NCBI RefSeq assembly: GCF_007992175.1
Contig: NZ_BJZT01000007.1
Span: 58,954-122,953 of the forward strand
DNA from: Methylobacterium haplocladii
GTDB taxonomy: Bacteria; Pseudomonadota; Alphaproteobacteria; Rhizobiales; Beijerinckiaceae
DNA length: 64,000 nucleotides
Reading direction: 5' to 3'
Under the pieces are notes generated by a model that had not been told where the DNA came from, made no database searches, and saw only the letters and a list, made by a program, of their open reading frames with translations. Position numbers and translations under genes: made by a program. Positions within the stretch are counted from its first letter, which is position 1; each line of letters starts with the position of its first letter. This document shows positions 1 through 8,961 of this stretch, in pieces.

Positions 1-18
1 CTGCGCTCGCAATGACGG
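1..18. repeat. Partial REP-like palindrome at window edge
   Basis: The first 18 bases are the exact reverse complement of the left end of the palindromic repeat found complete at 1657-1750. This is therefore the right-hand end of a further copy cut by the window edge. It lies just downstream of the stop codon of the peptide-binding protein gene. Confidence 0.6.
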
Positions 19-35
19 CGTTGGACATTACTCAC

Positions 36-1634
36 CTACGACAGCGACAGAAAGCGCGTCGGCGCAACGTTGCGCAGGTTCGGGTGGACGCCATGCAGCC
101 GGGGCGAGACCAGCGCTTTCGAGCGGTAGTGCAGCACCGGGATCCAAGGCAGTTCGTTCACCACGATGGTTTCCGCCTCGAACAGGAGACCGGCGCGCCG
201 GGCGACGTCGCGCTCGGAGGCAGCCTTAACCAGCAATCCATCGAATGTCGGGCTCGACCACTTCCCGGCGTTGAACCCGTCATTGCCGGTCTTCAGCAGA
301 AACAAGAAGTTCTGCGGGTCGGCATAATCGGCGTACCAGGAGTAGCGGGCGAGGTCGAAATCGCCGCCGTCCCGCAGGTAGGCGAAGTGGGTCTTGGCGT
401 CCGTGTTGACGAGCCGGGTCTCGATGCCGAGGCCGCGCCACATGTCGGCCAGCGCCACCGCCGTGTTGCGGTTGTTGTCGGTCGTGTTGAAGCGGTACTC
501 GATTGTGAGCGGTGTCTTGCCGGACCCGTATCCGGCCTCCGCCAGCAGCGCCCGCGCCTGCTCCTCGCGGTCGATCGGCAGGATCTCGCGGCCCGGCAGT
601 TCCGGTGGATCGCGGTAGTTGTCGAGGCCCGGCGGGCAGAGCGAGTAGGCCGGCCCCATGGTCTCGCCCCAGACGGCCTGGGCTAGGAATTCGCGGTCGA
701 TCATCAGCGACAGCGCGCGGCGGATGCGGACGTCGTCGAACGGTTTCTTCCGCACATTCACCGCGATCGCCATCAATCCCAGCACCGGGCTGAGCTGGAC
801 CTGATCGCCGAAGCGCCGCCGCAGCGACACCATCTGGTCGGCCGGAAGGTCCGACAGGGAATCGACCTCGCCGGCCGCGTAGCGCCGCACGGCGGCCGAG
901 AGATCCGGCGTCGGGATAAAGGCGACGGTCTCGATCGGGATCGCGGCGCTGTCGCGAAAATGCGGGTTCTTCGTCAGCGTGATGCGGTCGTTCGGCACCA
1001 TGTCGACGAGGGCGTAGGAGCCGTTCGAGACGAGCCGGCCGGGCCGGGTGAAGGCGTCGCCGTATTGCGCGATCGAGGGCCGGTGCACCGGCAGCGAGGT
1101 CTGGTGCGTCAGGAGTTCGAGCAGGTAGGGCACCGGCTCGGCGAGGACGATCACCACGGTCCGCGGATCCGGCGCGGTCACGCCGAGCGTCTCCGGCGCC
1201 GCCTCCCCGCGGTTCACCGCGGCGGCGCCCCGGATCGGATAGAGCACCTCGGCATATTTCGCCGCCGTCTTCGGATCGAGAATGCGGCGCAGGCCGAACA
1301 CGAAGTCTTCGGCCGTGACCGGATCGCCGTTCGACCAGCGCCCGTCGGAGCGTAGGGTGAACGTGTAGGTCAGGCGGTCGTCCGAGACGATCCAGCTCTC
1401 GGCCGCACCCGGGATGATCGTGCCATAGTTGTCGTAGGTGAGAAGCCCCTCGTAGAGGTCGCGCAGGATATGCGCTTCGGCCACCGTCGAGGCCTTGTGC
1501 GGATCGAGCGTCTCCGGATCGGCATCGTTGCCGCGCCGGTAGTTTTTGGTGCTAGCCTGCGCGGGTTGCCCCAGGGACAGGCCGAGCCCCAGCGCCGCAC
1601 TGCCCTTGAGCCAGGAGCGCCGGGCGATCGTCAT
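36..1634 (-). CDS. Oligopeptide ABC transporter substrate-binding protein, Tat-exported
   Basis: Periplasmic solute-binding protein of the OppA/DppA family (SBP_bac_5), 532 residues, expected to capture oligopeptides for an ABC importer. The start at 1634 gives an N-terminus with a twin-arginine motif (RRSWLK, residues 5-10), a hydrophobic stretch and a QPAQA cleavage region, so Tat export is likely. The family motif around PETLDPHKAS follows at about residue 37, and the length is usual for the family. An in-frame extension upstream to 1682 runs into the palindromic repeat and is rejected. No permease or ATPase gene lies in view upstream; partners could lie beyond the left edge. Family is firm; substrate is inferred. 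Confidence 0.9.
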   Translation of the reverse strand: MTIARRSWLKGSAALGLGLSLGQPAQASTKNYRRGNDADPETLDPHKASTVAEAHILRDLYEGLLTYDNYGTIIPGAAESWIVSDDRLTYTFTLRSDGRWSNGDPVTAEDFVFGLRRILDPKTAAKYAEVLYPIRGAAAVNRGEAAPETLGVTAPDPRTVVIVLAEPVPYLLELLTHQTSLPVHRPSIAQYGDAFTRPGRLVSNGSYALVDMVPNDRITLTKNPHFRDSAAIPIETVAFIPTPDLSAAVRRYAAGEVDSLSDLPADQMVSLRRRFGDQVQLSPVLGLMAIAVNVRKKPFDDVRIRRALSLMIDREFLAQAVWGETMGPAYSLCPPGLDNYRDPPELPGREILPIDREEQARALLAEAGYGSGKTPLTIEYRFNTTDNNRNTAVALADMWRGLGIETRLVNTDAKTHFAYLRDGGDFDLARYSWYADYADPQNFLFLLKTGNDGFNAGKWSSPTFDGLLVKAASERDVARRAGLLFEAETIVVNELPWIPVLHYRSKALVSPRLHGVHPNLRNVAPTRFLSLS

Positions 1635-1656
1635 GGGCGCCCGGCTCGCGCCTCGC

Positions 1657-1750
1657 CCGTCATTGCGAGCGCAGCGAAGCAATCCAGGGCCAACGCGCCG
1701 ACGTCACGGGTGTGGCCCTGGATTGCGTCGCCTCCGGCTCGCAATGACGG
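1657..1750. repeat. REP-like palindromic repeat, copy 1
   Basis: A 94-bp imperfect palindrome between two minus-strand genes. The ends CCGTCATTGCGAG and CTCGCAATGACGG are reverse complements, and inside them GCAATCCAGGGC pairs with GCCCTGGATTGC. Near-identical elements lie at 57409-57500 and 59766-59859. It can form a long hairpin and may also act in transcript ending or stabilisation for the upstream gene at 1764-2201. Confidence 0.85.
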
Positions 1751-1763
1751 ATGGGTCATTCTG

Positions 1764-2201
1764 TCAGGCCCCGGTCTCCGCGCGAAAGCCCGCGGCCTCG
1801 ATACCGGCCACCGCGCAGATCTCGTCGTTGTCCGAAGTGTCGCCGGAGATGCCGACCGCGCCCAGCAGGCGGCCCTCGACGTCACGGATCAGCACGCCGC
1901 CGGGCACCGGCACCAACGCATCCGGCCCGACGAGATGGCTCACCGCCGCCACGAATTCTGGCTGGGCCTCGGCCCGCTTGGCGATGGCCCGCGAGCCGAG
2001 GCCGAGCGCCAGCGCGCCATTGGCCTTGCCCCGCGCGATCTCGGCGCGGCGCAGCGAGGTGCCGTCCTCGGCCGCGAGGCTCTTGAGGGCGCCACGGGCG
2101 TCGTAGACCACCACGCAAAGCGGCTTCAGGTCGCGCTCACGCGCGGTCTGAAGCGCTGTGGCAACGAGGGTCTGTGCCGCGGAGAGCGTCAGGTCGGGCA
2201 T
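1764..2201 (-). CDS. GlcG/HbpS family heme-binding-type protein (DUF336)
   Basis: A 145-residue protein of the GlcG/HbpS family. Members bind small ligands, in some cases heme, and often accompany oxidative or glycolate metabolism genes. The sequence has the family's repeated pattern of small residues, with an RAEIARGKANGALALG helix in the middle and the GGVLIRD...GAVGISGDTSDNDE segment near the C-terminus. The start at 2201 is preceded by a GAGGAA ribosome site; an upstream in-frame extension to 2369 looks non-coding. It has no signal peptide. It is transcribed in the same direction as the peptide-binding protein but separated from it by the repeat, so a shared operon is doubtful. The exact ligand is unknown. 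Confidence 0.85.
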   Translation of the reverse strand: MPDLTLSAAQTLVATALQTARERDLKPLCVVVYDARGALKSLAAEDGTSLRRAEIARGKANGALALGLGSRAIAKRAEAQPEFVAAVSHLVGPDALVPVPGGVLIRDVEGRLLGAVGISGDTSDNDEICAVAGIEAAGFRAETGA

Positions 2202-2340
2202 CGGACTTCCTCGATCGGTAACGTGGCAAAGGCCAACGTCGATAGCGCGCGGATGGGCAGGGTTGCAAACACGCGCCCTGGCCGTCGCGTGCGCGCAATC
2301 TAGTTGCCGCCACCGACTCCACTTCCGGAAGAGGTCCCGC

Positions 2341-3063
2341 ATGACGACGACCGAGCGTCCCCACGTCATCTGTCACATGACGAGTTCGGTGGATGGCCGC
2401 ATCAAGACGCGGCGCTGGACGACTCTCGACGCCGACGACCACTACGAGACCATCCACGAGCGCCTCGACGGCGACGCCTGGATGTGCGGCCGCATCACCA
2501 TGCAGGGCTATGCCGACAGCGCGAAGCCGCTGTCCGAACAGCCCGACGCCAGCGAGGCCATCGACCGCTCCGACCACATCGCACGGACCGACGCCGCCGC
2601 CTACGCGATCGCGCTGGACGCCCACGGCCGCCTCGACTGGGGTGCCCGCAACGACATCGAGGGCGACCACGTCGTCGTCGTGCTCACCGCCGCCGTTTCG
2701 GACGACCACCTGCGGCGGCTGCGTGCGGGAGGCCAGTCCTACATCATAGCCGGCGAAACAACTGTCGACTTCCCGCTGGCCCTCCGGAAGCTGCGCCAGC
2801 ATTTCGGCATCGCGCGGCTGCTGGTGGAAGGCGGCGGGCGCATCAACGGCTCGATGCTGAAGGCCGGCGTGGTGGACGAGCTGAGCCTTCTCGTCGCGCC
2901 GGCCGTCGATGGGCTCATCGGCACTCCGGCCCTGTTCGACGTCGAGGGGGGTGAGGACGAGAGTCTGGCATCCAAGTGCCGGCTGACATTGACGGGTTGC
3001 GAGCAACTCGACGGCGGGACCGTGTGGCTGCGCTATGGGATCAGTACCGTCGAGGCATCGTAA
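2341..3063 (+). CDS. RibD C-terminal domain / dihydrofolate-reductase-fold protein
   Basis: A 240-residue stand-alone RibD_C-type reductase, related to 5-amino-6-(5-phosphoribosylamino)uracil reductase and to DHFR. Visible family features are the N-terminal MTSSVDGRI strand-loop (residues 13-21), a cofactor-proximal CGR (49-51) and the LLVEGGG nucleotide-binding motif (160-166). There is no deaminase domain, so it is unlikely to be the complete riboflavin enzyme; members of this stand-alone group are NAD(P)H-dependent reductases of mostly unknown substrate. The start is the ATG after a GAAGAGG ribosome site. It is divergent from the GlcG-type gene and is followed by a strong hairpin. Confidence 0.85.
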   Translation: MTTTERPHVICHMTSSVDGRIKTRRWTTLDADDHYETIHERLDGDAWMCGRITMQGYADSAKPLSEQPDASEAIDRSDHIARTDAAAYAIALDAHGRLDWGARNDIEGDHVVVVLTAAVSDDHLRRLRAGGQSYIIAGETTVDFPLALRKLRQHFGIARLLVEGGGRINGSMLKAGVVDELSLLVAPAVDGLIGTPALFDVEGGEDESLASKCRLTLTGCEQLDGGTVWLRYGISTVEAS

Positions 3064-3071
3064 GGCTCAAA

Positions 3072-3124
3072 GGCAGGACCGTTCGAATGGAACGGTCCTG
3101 CCACCACCGGCGCCTCGCCGGTGG
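3072..3124 (+). terminator. Tandem hairpins, likely terminator
   Basis: A perfect 12-bp stem (3072-3083 with 3091-3102, 7-nt loop) starts nine bases after the RibD-type stop codon. A second perfect 9-bp stem (3104-3112 with 3116-3124) follows directly. Neither has a clear T run, so termination is inferred from stem strength and position. Confidence 0.6.
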
Positions 3125-3241
3125 CAGCCCATCAGCGAGTGTCGCGTTCCAGGATCGGCCGTAGCCATGCTTCGAGGCCCGCTGGCGTGGGCAACGCAGG
3201 ATGAGGGGCGTCGTGGCTGCCAAGGAGCGGCAGCGCGATCG

Positions 3242-3739
3242 TCACTGTCCCGCTAGACAGGTCTGCACCACCTCGCGGTACCCCGCTTCGCCCACATCGC
3301 TGCGCTGGAGCCGCACCGTCTTCGGGCCTGCCTGCAACTGCACCTCGCTCGCCCCCCAGATCGCCTTCCAGACCTCGCCGCCCTTCTCCAGGGCGACGGC
3401 GGTGACGTCCCAGTTGAAGGTGTAGTCGGAGAGGGCGACCTTCGAGACCTGCAGGCCGAAGCTCGCGCCGCCGGCGGCGACGCTGCCCTTGCCGTTCGCC
3501 TTGGCGAAGACGGCGGCGGCCTGCTTGGCGTCGAGGTTATGCACCGTCGCAAAAAAGTCGCCGGGGGCGGCACAGCCGATCTCGGCGATCAGGCATTCGA
3601 GCGCATTGTCCTCGTCGCAGAGCGAATCGTACACGACGATCTTGGCCGCGGCGTCGTCCTTGACGATGCGGCTGCGCGGCGCGGCTTCCCCCGCGACGGG
3701 GGCGAGGCAGAGCAGAACGACGACGAGCCGCTGGATCAC
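3242..3739 (-). CDS. Hypothetical secreted protein
   Basis: A 165-residue protein not recognised as a named family. It has a Sec-type signal peptide (VVVLLCLAPVAGEAA) and then a mature domain with three cysteines near the middle (CDED..ECLIAEIGC) and one near the end (QTCLAGQ), compatible with two disulfides in the periplasm. The GTG start at 3739 is chosen because GGGAG lies about nine bases upstream; a TTG ten codons earlier (3769) lacks a ribosome site. It lies downstream of and co-directional with the ABC exporter, 63 bp after its stop, so the two may share a transcript. Confidence 0.7.
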   Translation of the reverse strand: MIQRLVVVLLCLAPVAGEAAPRSRIVKDDAAAKIVVYDSLCDEDNALECLIAEIGCAAPGDFFATVHNLDAKQAAAVFAKANGKGSVAAGGASFGLQVSKVALSDYTFNWDVTAVALEKGGEVWKAIWGASEVQLQAGPKTVRLQRSDVGEAGYREVVQTCLAGQ

Positions 3740-3802
3740 GCTGGCGATCTCCCGGCGGCTTTTTTGCAAGGTGCCGCCGGGACTTCGATACCGCGAAGAT
3801 GG

Positions 3803-5713
3803 TTAAGGGGCCGCAACCTCGAGCTCGCGTTCGTCCGCGTCGGTCTCCTCCACCCGGGCCAGCGCCTCGCGCGCCGCATCCTCCTGGCGCTGGCGGTTCC
3901 AAAGGGCGGCGTAGACGCCGTTGCGGGCCAGCAGCGTGGTGTGGTCGCCGCGCTCGACGATGCGGCCGTGGTCGAGCACCAGGATCGCGTCGGCGTTCAC
4001 CACCGTCGAGAGCCGGTGGGCGATCACCAGCGTGGTGCGGCCCTGGCTGACCCGGTCGAGGGCCGTCTGGATGTCGCGCTCGGTGAAGCTGTCGAGGGCC
4101 GAGGTCGCCTCGTCGAGGACGAGGATCGGCGGGCCTTTCAGGATGGTGCGGGCGATGGCGACGCGTTGCTTCTCGCCGCCGGACAGCTTCAGCCCGCGCT
4201 CGCCCACCGGGGTGTCGTAGCCTTCGGGCAGGCTCTCGATGAAGCGGTCGATCTGGGCGGAGCGGGCGGCCTCGCGCACCTCCGCCTCGGAGGCCTCCCA
4301 GCGGCCGTAGCGGATGTTGTAGCCGATGGTGTCGTTGAACAGCACGGTGTCCTGCGGGACCATGCCGATGGCCGCGCGCAGCGCATCCTGGCGGATCGCG
4401 GAGATGTCCTGGCCGTCGATGAGGATGCGGCCGCCCTGCGGCTCGTAGAACCGGAACAGCAGGCGCGAGAGCGTCGACTTGCCGGCGCCGGAAGGGCCGA
4501 CGATGGCCACCGTCTGCCCGGCCGGCACCTCGAACGACACGCCCTTGAGGATCGGCCGGCTGGGGATGTAGGCGAAGCGCACGTCCTCGAAGCGCACCGT
4601 TCCGCGCGGGACCCGGAGCGGGGGGGCGCCGGGCTTGTCCGCGATCTCGGGGTTCTGGTCGAGGATGCGGAACATGTCGTCGATGTCGATCAGCGCCTGT
4701 TTGATCTCGCGGTAGATCATGCCCATGAAGTTGAGCGGCATCGCGAGCTGCACCAGCATCGTGTTGACGAGCACGAAGCCGCCGATGGTGGCGCGCCCGG
4801 CCATGATGTCGGTGGCGGCGAGCCACATCACGCAGGTCATGCCGAGGGTGAAGATCACCGCCTGACCGGCATTGAGCACGGCGAGCGAGACGTAGGTCTG
4901 CGTCGAGGCCTTTTCGTACTTGGCCATCGAGCCGTCGTAGCGCTCGGTCTCGCGGGACTCGGCGCCGAAGTACTTCACGGTTTCGTAGTTCAGGAGTGAG
5001 TCGACGGCCTTGGAGTTGGCGTCGGTGTCGGACGCGTTCATCCGCTTGCGGATGGCGATCCGCCACTCCGTCGCCTTCCAGGTGTAGCCGAGATAGGCGG
5101 CGATGGTGACGGCGACGATCGCCGAATAGTGCCAGTTGAACTCCCAGGTGAGCAGGCCGAGCACAAGCGCCAGCTCGATGATCGTCGGCACCAGCGTCAG
5201 CACCATCAGGCGCGACAGCTCCTCGATCCCCGAGCGCCCGCGCTCCAGCACGCGGGTGAGGCCGCCGGTCTTCCGTTCGAGGTGGAAGCGCAGGGAGAGC
5301 CGGTGCATGTGCGCGAAGGTGCGGAGCGCGAGGCGCCGCACGGCATGCATCGCGACCTTGGCGAAGACGCCGTCGCGGATCTGCGTCAGCGCCGCCATGG
5401 CGATGCGCGAGAAGCCGTAGAGGGCGATCATCGCCACCGGGATCGCCCAGATCCCCGTCGGGATTTTTTCCGCGTGCGCGCCCTGGGGGGCGCCCACCGC
5501 CGCCACGAGGGCGTCCGTCGCCCATTTGAAGGTGAACGGCATCACCATCGTCAGGCTCTTGACGACGAGGATCAGGCCGAAGGCGAGAAAGATCCGGCGC
5601 TGCAGATCGGGCCGGCCGGCCGGCCAGAGATGCGGCCAGAGCTTCTTGTAGGTGGCCAGGAGGCCGGGGCGCTGCGGCGCGCCCTCCGCCGCGGGGGCGG
5701 GTTGGGTTGTCAT
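3803..5713 (-). CDS. Atm1/ABCB7-type ABC exporter, fused permease and ATPase
   Basis: A 636-residue half-transporter with an N-terminal membrane domain (about residues 40-340) and a C-terminal ATPase. The permease contains NSKAVDSLLNYETVKYFG (233-250), the hallmark of the Atm1/ABCB7/HMT1 group that exports glutathione-linked sulfur, iron or heavy-metal species. The ATPase has Walker A GPSGAGKS (406-413), signature LSGGE (510-514), Walker B ILVLDE (530-535) and the switch histidine near residue 566. It should act as a homodimer in the inner membrane. The start at 5713 gives a short cytosolic N-terminus; an in-frame extension upstream is poorly conserved in character. Substrate choice between glutathione polysulfide and metal conjugates cannot be read from sequence. 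Confidence 0.93.
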   Translation of the reverse strand: MTTQPAPAAEGAPQRPGLLATYKKLWPHLWPAGRPDLQRRIFLAFGLILVVKSLTMVMPFTFKWATDALVAAVGAPQGAHAEKIPTGIWAIPVAMIALYGFSRIAMAALTQIRDGVFAKVAMHAVRRLALRTFAHMHRLSLRFHLERKTGGLTRVLERGRSGIEELSRLMVLTLVPTIIELALVLGLLTWEFNWHYSAIVAVTIAAYLGYTWKATEWRIAIRKRMNASDTDANSKAVDSLLNYETVKYFGAESRETERYDGSMAKYEKASTQTYVSLAVLNAGQAVIFTLGMTCVMWLAATDIMAGRATIGGFVLVNTMLVQLAMPLNFMGMIYREIKQALIDIDDMFRILDQNPEIADKPGAPPLRVPRGTVRFEDVRFAYIPSRPILKGVSFEVPAGQTVAIVGPSGAGKSTLSRLLFRFYEPQGGRILIDGQDISAIRQDALRAAIGMVPQDTVLFNDTIGYNIRYGRWEASEAEVREAARSAQIDRFIESLPEGYDTPVGERGLKLSGGEKQRVAIARTILKGPPILVLDEATSALDSFTERDIQTALDRVSQGRTTLVIAHRLSTVVNADAILVLDHGRIVERGDHTTLLARNGVYAALWNRQRQEDAAREALARVEETDADERELEVAAP

Positions 5714-6036
5714 GCGGGAGGTTTTTCTTACGCGGAGGGTGACCGGGCGGCATATAGGGACATCGCCGCGCCGAAGCACCTGCTGCCATCGCAGACCGAG
5801 TCCGCGCGGGGCTTCGGCCGCGCGTCGCGGACAGGCGGCTTCCGATCCGGCCTCATAATTTCTGCCGATACAGACAAGTTCCTGAAGCAATTTGGGACGT
5901 ACGGACAAGCCGCCGGCCGGACGGTCCGCCTCCGCCCATGCATAAGTACAGTTCGCCATTGTCCCGCTTCGCGAATCGGTGACCTCTGGCGGCCGGAGCG
6001 GTCGGGATCGTTCCGCGGGAACGGCTTGGTTCCGAC
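5714..6036. promoter_or_regulatory. Divergent intergenic region with switchable stems before the YbjN gene
   Basis: 323 bases between divergent genes, expected to carry both promoters; no convincing small gene was seen. At 6009-6033 three alternating blocks occur: CGTTCC (6009-6014), GGAACG (6018-6023) and GTTCC (6029-6033). The middle block can pair with either side, giving a 15-bp palindrome CGTTCCGCGGGAACG or an alternative hairpin that ends three bases before the ATG at 6037. Confidence 0.45.
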
Positions 6037-8880
6037 ATGGGCCGCCGGCGACGTGCGGCCTCCTTCTTGATGAGTGTCACGGTGCTGAAGCTCGCTCCCC
6101 TGCTCCTCACGTTCTTCCTCGTGCTTCAGCCGGCCTTCGCCCAGGCGCAGGGCCTGACGCTGAACCGCATCAAGTCGCTGCTGGTGGAGGCGGGCTTCAA
6201 GGACGCGCGGGTCGAGGACAGCCTCGTCCTCGTCGACGGGCTCGGCCGCTTCGACAGCCAGGCCGCGGTCGGGCTGGCCGAGGACAAGTCGACCTTCATG
6301 ATCTCGACCAATTGGGACATTCCGGCCGAGAAGCAGAAGGCCATCCCCGCCCTCAAGATGCTGACGGCCAACAGCTACGGCTATTTCGTGTTCGCGCTCG
6401 TCGGCGACGAAGGCGAGCTCTCGCTCAACATCGAGGCGACCTACGACAGTTCGCTGATCTCCAAGACGATGCTGCGCAAGGCCATCGAACAGTTCGTCGA
6501 GACCGTCGACGGCAACGAGGAGATCTGGAACACCGACAAGTGGGTCGCGGAGGGCAAGGGCGCCAAGCCCGAGCCGGCGAAGCCGGCCGTGGCGAAACCT
6601 CAGCCCCCGGCGGCCCTGGCGCAATCGGTGGCGGCGGCCGTGGCCGCGGTGGCCAGGCCCCTGGCCATGCCGCGCCTGCTGTTCGCGTCGCGGAAAGCCA
6701 ATGGCTTCGGAGACGTCGCGCCGCGGCCCTCCGCCGCCTTCCCGCAGGGCGACACGCTGCTGGTCTATCTCGAGGCGGCTGGCCTAAGCGTCGCCCCGGG
6801 CGAAGGCGGCAAGAACCGCGTCGGCATCGCCGTCGACTACGAGGTTCGGACCTGGGCGCGCCAGAGCGTCTACGCCCGCAAGACCGATCTCGACCAGACC
6901 GTCCCGGTCGAAGGGGCCGAACAGCCGCCGCTCTACGTGACGAGCGCCATGGCGTTTCGCGATCTGGCGCCGGGCTCCTACGTTCTGACCTTCTACCTCC
7001 GGGACACGCTCAACGGCCGCACGACGCAGGGCGACCTCCCGTTCACGGTGGTGCCGGCCGCGGCGCCGCGGGCCGAGACGCCGGCTGCCGCTGCGCCCGC
7101 CGTCCCCCCGGCCTCGGCGCCCCCGCCCGTGGCGGCGATCCCGCCCGCCGCACCGAAGCCCGCCCCCCGTCCCGCCGCCCCGCCGGCTAAGCCCGTCATC
7201 TCCGCGCTCGGCAGCGACGGCCTGCTGGCGCTCGGCCTGCGCGCCGGCCGCGACGGCAAGATCTACGCGGCGCCGCGCATCGAGGTCCGCGGAACCGCCA
7301 TGTCGGCCGACGATCTCGCCAAGCTGCTCGATCCCGCGACGGCGGCCAAGCCCTGGGAGCGCCTCGTCGCGATCACGGCGCGCGAGATCACCGTCCCGGA
7401 GATCCGGATCGAAACCGCCGCCGATCTCGGGGCCGAGACCGTCGTGCTGCGCGACGTGCGCGTCATCGACGTGGCGCAGGGCCGGTTCGGCTCCGTCACC
7501 GTCGGTGGCGGAGATTTCTCGAAACCCGGCGAGGTCGGCGGCAAGATCGGCAGCTTCACGCGGCTCGACGTCGCCGCCCTGGATCTGGCGCTGCTGGCAT
7601 CCCTGGAGGAGCCGGCCAAAGAGGCTGCCGGCGAGGCGAAGCCGGTCTACCGCAGCTTCGCGATCGAGGGGCTCTCAATCCCGGGCGTCGCTCCCGGGGA
7701 TGTCACCCGGATCGCCCGGATCGCCAGCCGCGACGTGCGGGTCCGCCCCCTCGCGCAAGGCTGGCGCGGCTTCGGCCAGCAGATCAAGCCTCTCGGCGAC
7801 GACGATGCCCCGGCGCAGACCCGCATCGCCGCGCTCGCGCCGATGGCGGACCTCCTCGATGCATTCGAGCCCGGCAGCCTCGACGTCACCGGCATCGAGG
7901 TCGTGACCAGCGTGCCGACTGCCAGCTCGGTTCGCATCGCCCGCATGGGGTTCACCACGGACCGCGACGGGCCGGGCGAGGTCCGGGCCGACGGATTGAC
8001 GGTGGTCTCGCCGGAGGGGCAGGTGCGCCTCTCCTCCTTCGCGGTCGAGGGCATCTCGCTGCGCTCCGCCATCGCCGGGATGCGGACCGTCGCGTCCCAG
8101 GGCTCGACCGAGCTCGGGCCGGCGGACATCCGCCGCCTGGTTCCGCAGATCCGTGCGATCCGCTTCGGCGGCACCGACGTGGATGTGACGCAGGACGGGG
8201 ACGGCCCCCTGCGCTTCTCGATCGGCGCGGTCGAACTGGAGACGGCCGACCCGGTTGACGGCGTCCCGACCGGCCTGCGCTTCGCGATCAACAACTTCGT
8301 CGCCCCGATCGCGGCGGCGCAGAGCCTCGATGCCACGGGCCAGGTGGGAGCACTCGGCTACACCACCCTCGGACTGACGGGGCGGCTCGATCTCGGCTGG
8401 AACGAGGCGGCCCGGCAGGTCGTGCTGAAGGAGCTCTCGATCGACGGAGCCGGCATGGGCACCGTCACCGCCCGCGGCGTCGTGGCGAACGTCTCGAAGG
8501 ACGTATTCAGCCCCAACCCCTCCCTCGCCACCGTCGCGGCGCTCGGCACGGCCATCGAATCCCTCGATATCGATATCGAGGACCACGGCCTGCTGCAGCG
8601 CGCCCTCGCCGCCAAGGCCGCACAGGGCGGCGGGACCGTCGATTCCGCACGGACGGAGGTCGCGGCCATGGCGACGCTCGGGGTGCCGGCCCTGCTCGGC
8701 GACGCACCGGACGGCAAGACTCTCGGTCAGGCGCTGGGCCGGTTCATTGCCGCGCCCGGCCGGCTTCACATCGGCATCAAGGCGAAGCAGCCGCCGGGCC
8801 TCGGCATCGCCGATTTTCAAACCGTGTCAAACCCGGCCGCGTTCTTCGACAAGGTGCAGGTGGTGGCGGAGCCACGCTGA
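6037..8880 (+). CDS. Large exported protein with N-terminal YbjN domain
   Basis: A 947-residue exported protein. After a hydrophobic signal (LLLTFFLVLQPAFA) comes a YbjN-type domain (about residues 40-175; GLTLNRIKSLL...). This is followed by an Ala/Pro/Lys linker, a beta-rich segment (about 220-340), a strongly Pro/Ala-rich linker (about 340-390) and a C-terminal region of about 550 residues. That last region alternates short strands and polar turns and is not recognised; it is reminiscent of AsmA-like or other repetitive beta proteins. The start is uncertain: ATG 6037 gives an Arg-rich n-region, while ATG 6070 begins right at the signal peptide; neither has a clear ribosome site. The next gene is a stand-alone copy of its YbjN domain. 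Role unknown; probably envelope-associated. Confidence 0.8.
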   Translation: MGRRRRAASFLMSVTVLKLAPLLLTFFLVLQPAFAQAQGLTLNRIKSLLVEAGFKDARVEDSLVLVDGLGRFDSQAAVGLAEDKSTFMISTNWDIPAEKQKAIPALKMLTANSYGYFVFALVGDEGELSLNIEATYDSSLISKTMLRKAIEQFVETVDGNEEIWNTDKWVAEGKGAKPEPAKPAVAKPQPPAALAQSVAAAVAAVARPLAMPRLLFASRKANGFGDVAPRPSAAFPQGDTLLVYLEAAGLSVAPGEGGKNRVGIAVDYEVRTWARQSVYARKTDLDQTVPVEGAEQPPLYVTSAMAFRDLAPGSYVLTFYLRDTLNGRTTQGDLPFTVVPAAAPRAETPAAAAPAVPPASAPPPVAAIPPAAPKPAPRPAAPPAKPVISALGSDGLLALGLRAGRDGKIYAAPRIEVRGTAMSADDLAKLLDPATAAKPWERLVAITAREITVPEIRIETAADLGAETVVLRDVRVIDVAQGRFGSVTVGGGDFSKPGEVGGKIGSFTRLDVAALDLALLASLEEPAKEAAGEAKPVYRSFAIEGLSIPGVAPGDVTRIARIASRDVRVRPLAQGWRGFGQQIKPLGDDDAPAQTRIAALAPMADLLDAFEPGSLDVTGIEVVTSVPTASSVRIARMGFTTDRDGPGEVRADGLTVVSPEGQVRLSSFAVEGISLRSAIAGMRTVASQGSTELGPADIRRLVPQIRAIRFGGTDVDVTQDGDGPLRFSIGAVELETADPVDGVPTGLRFAINNFVAPIAAAQSLDATGQVGALGYTTLGLTGRLDLGWNEAARQVVLKELSIDGAGMGTVTARGVVANVSKDVFSPNPSLATVAALGTAIESLDIDIEDHGLLQRALAAKAAQGGGTVDSARTEVAAMATLGVPALLGDAPDGKTLGQALGRFIAAPGRLHIGIKAKQPPGLGIADFQTVSNPAAFFDKVQVVAEPR

Positions 8881-8961
8881 GCAGGTTCCGGACAGGACGA
8901 ACTAGCCGGCAGAGACGCGCTGTCTCGCGGCATCCAAAGACGCAGGGGCCCGAGCTTCGTG

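Noticed and set aside
3537..5789. A 750-codon open frame on the same strand as, but out of frame with, the ABC exporter
   Set aside because: It is rich in Arg, Pro and Gly with no domain pattern, while the other frame carries every ABC exporter motif. High GC content keeps such shadow frames open.
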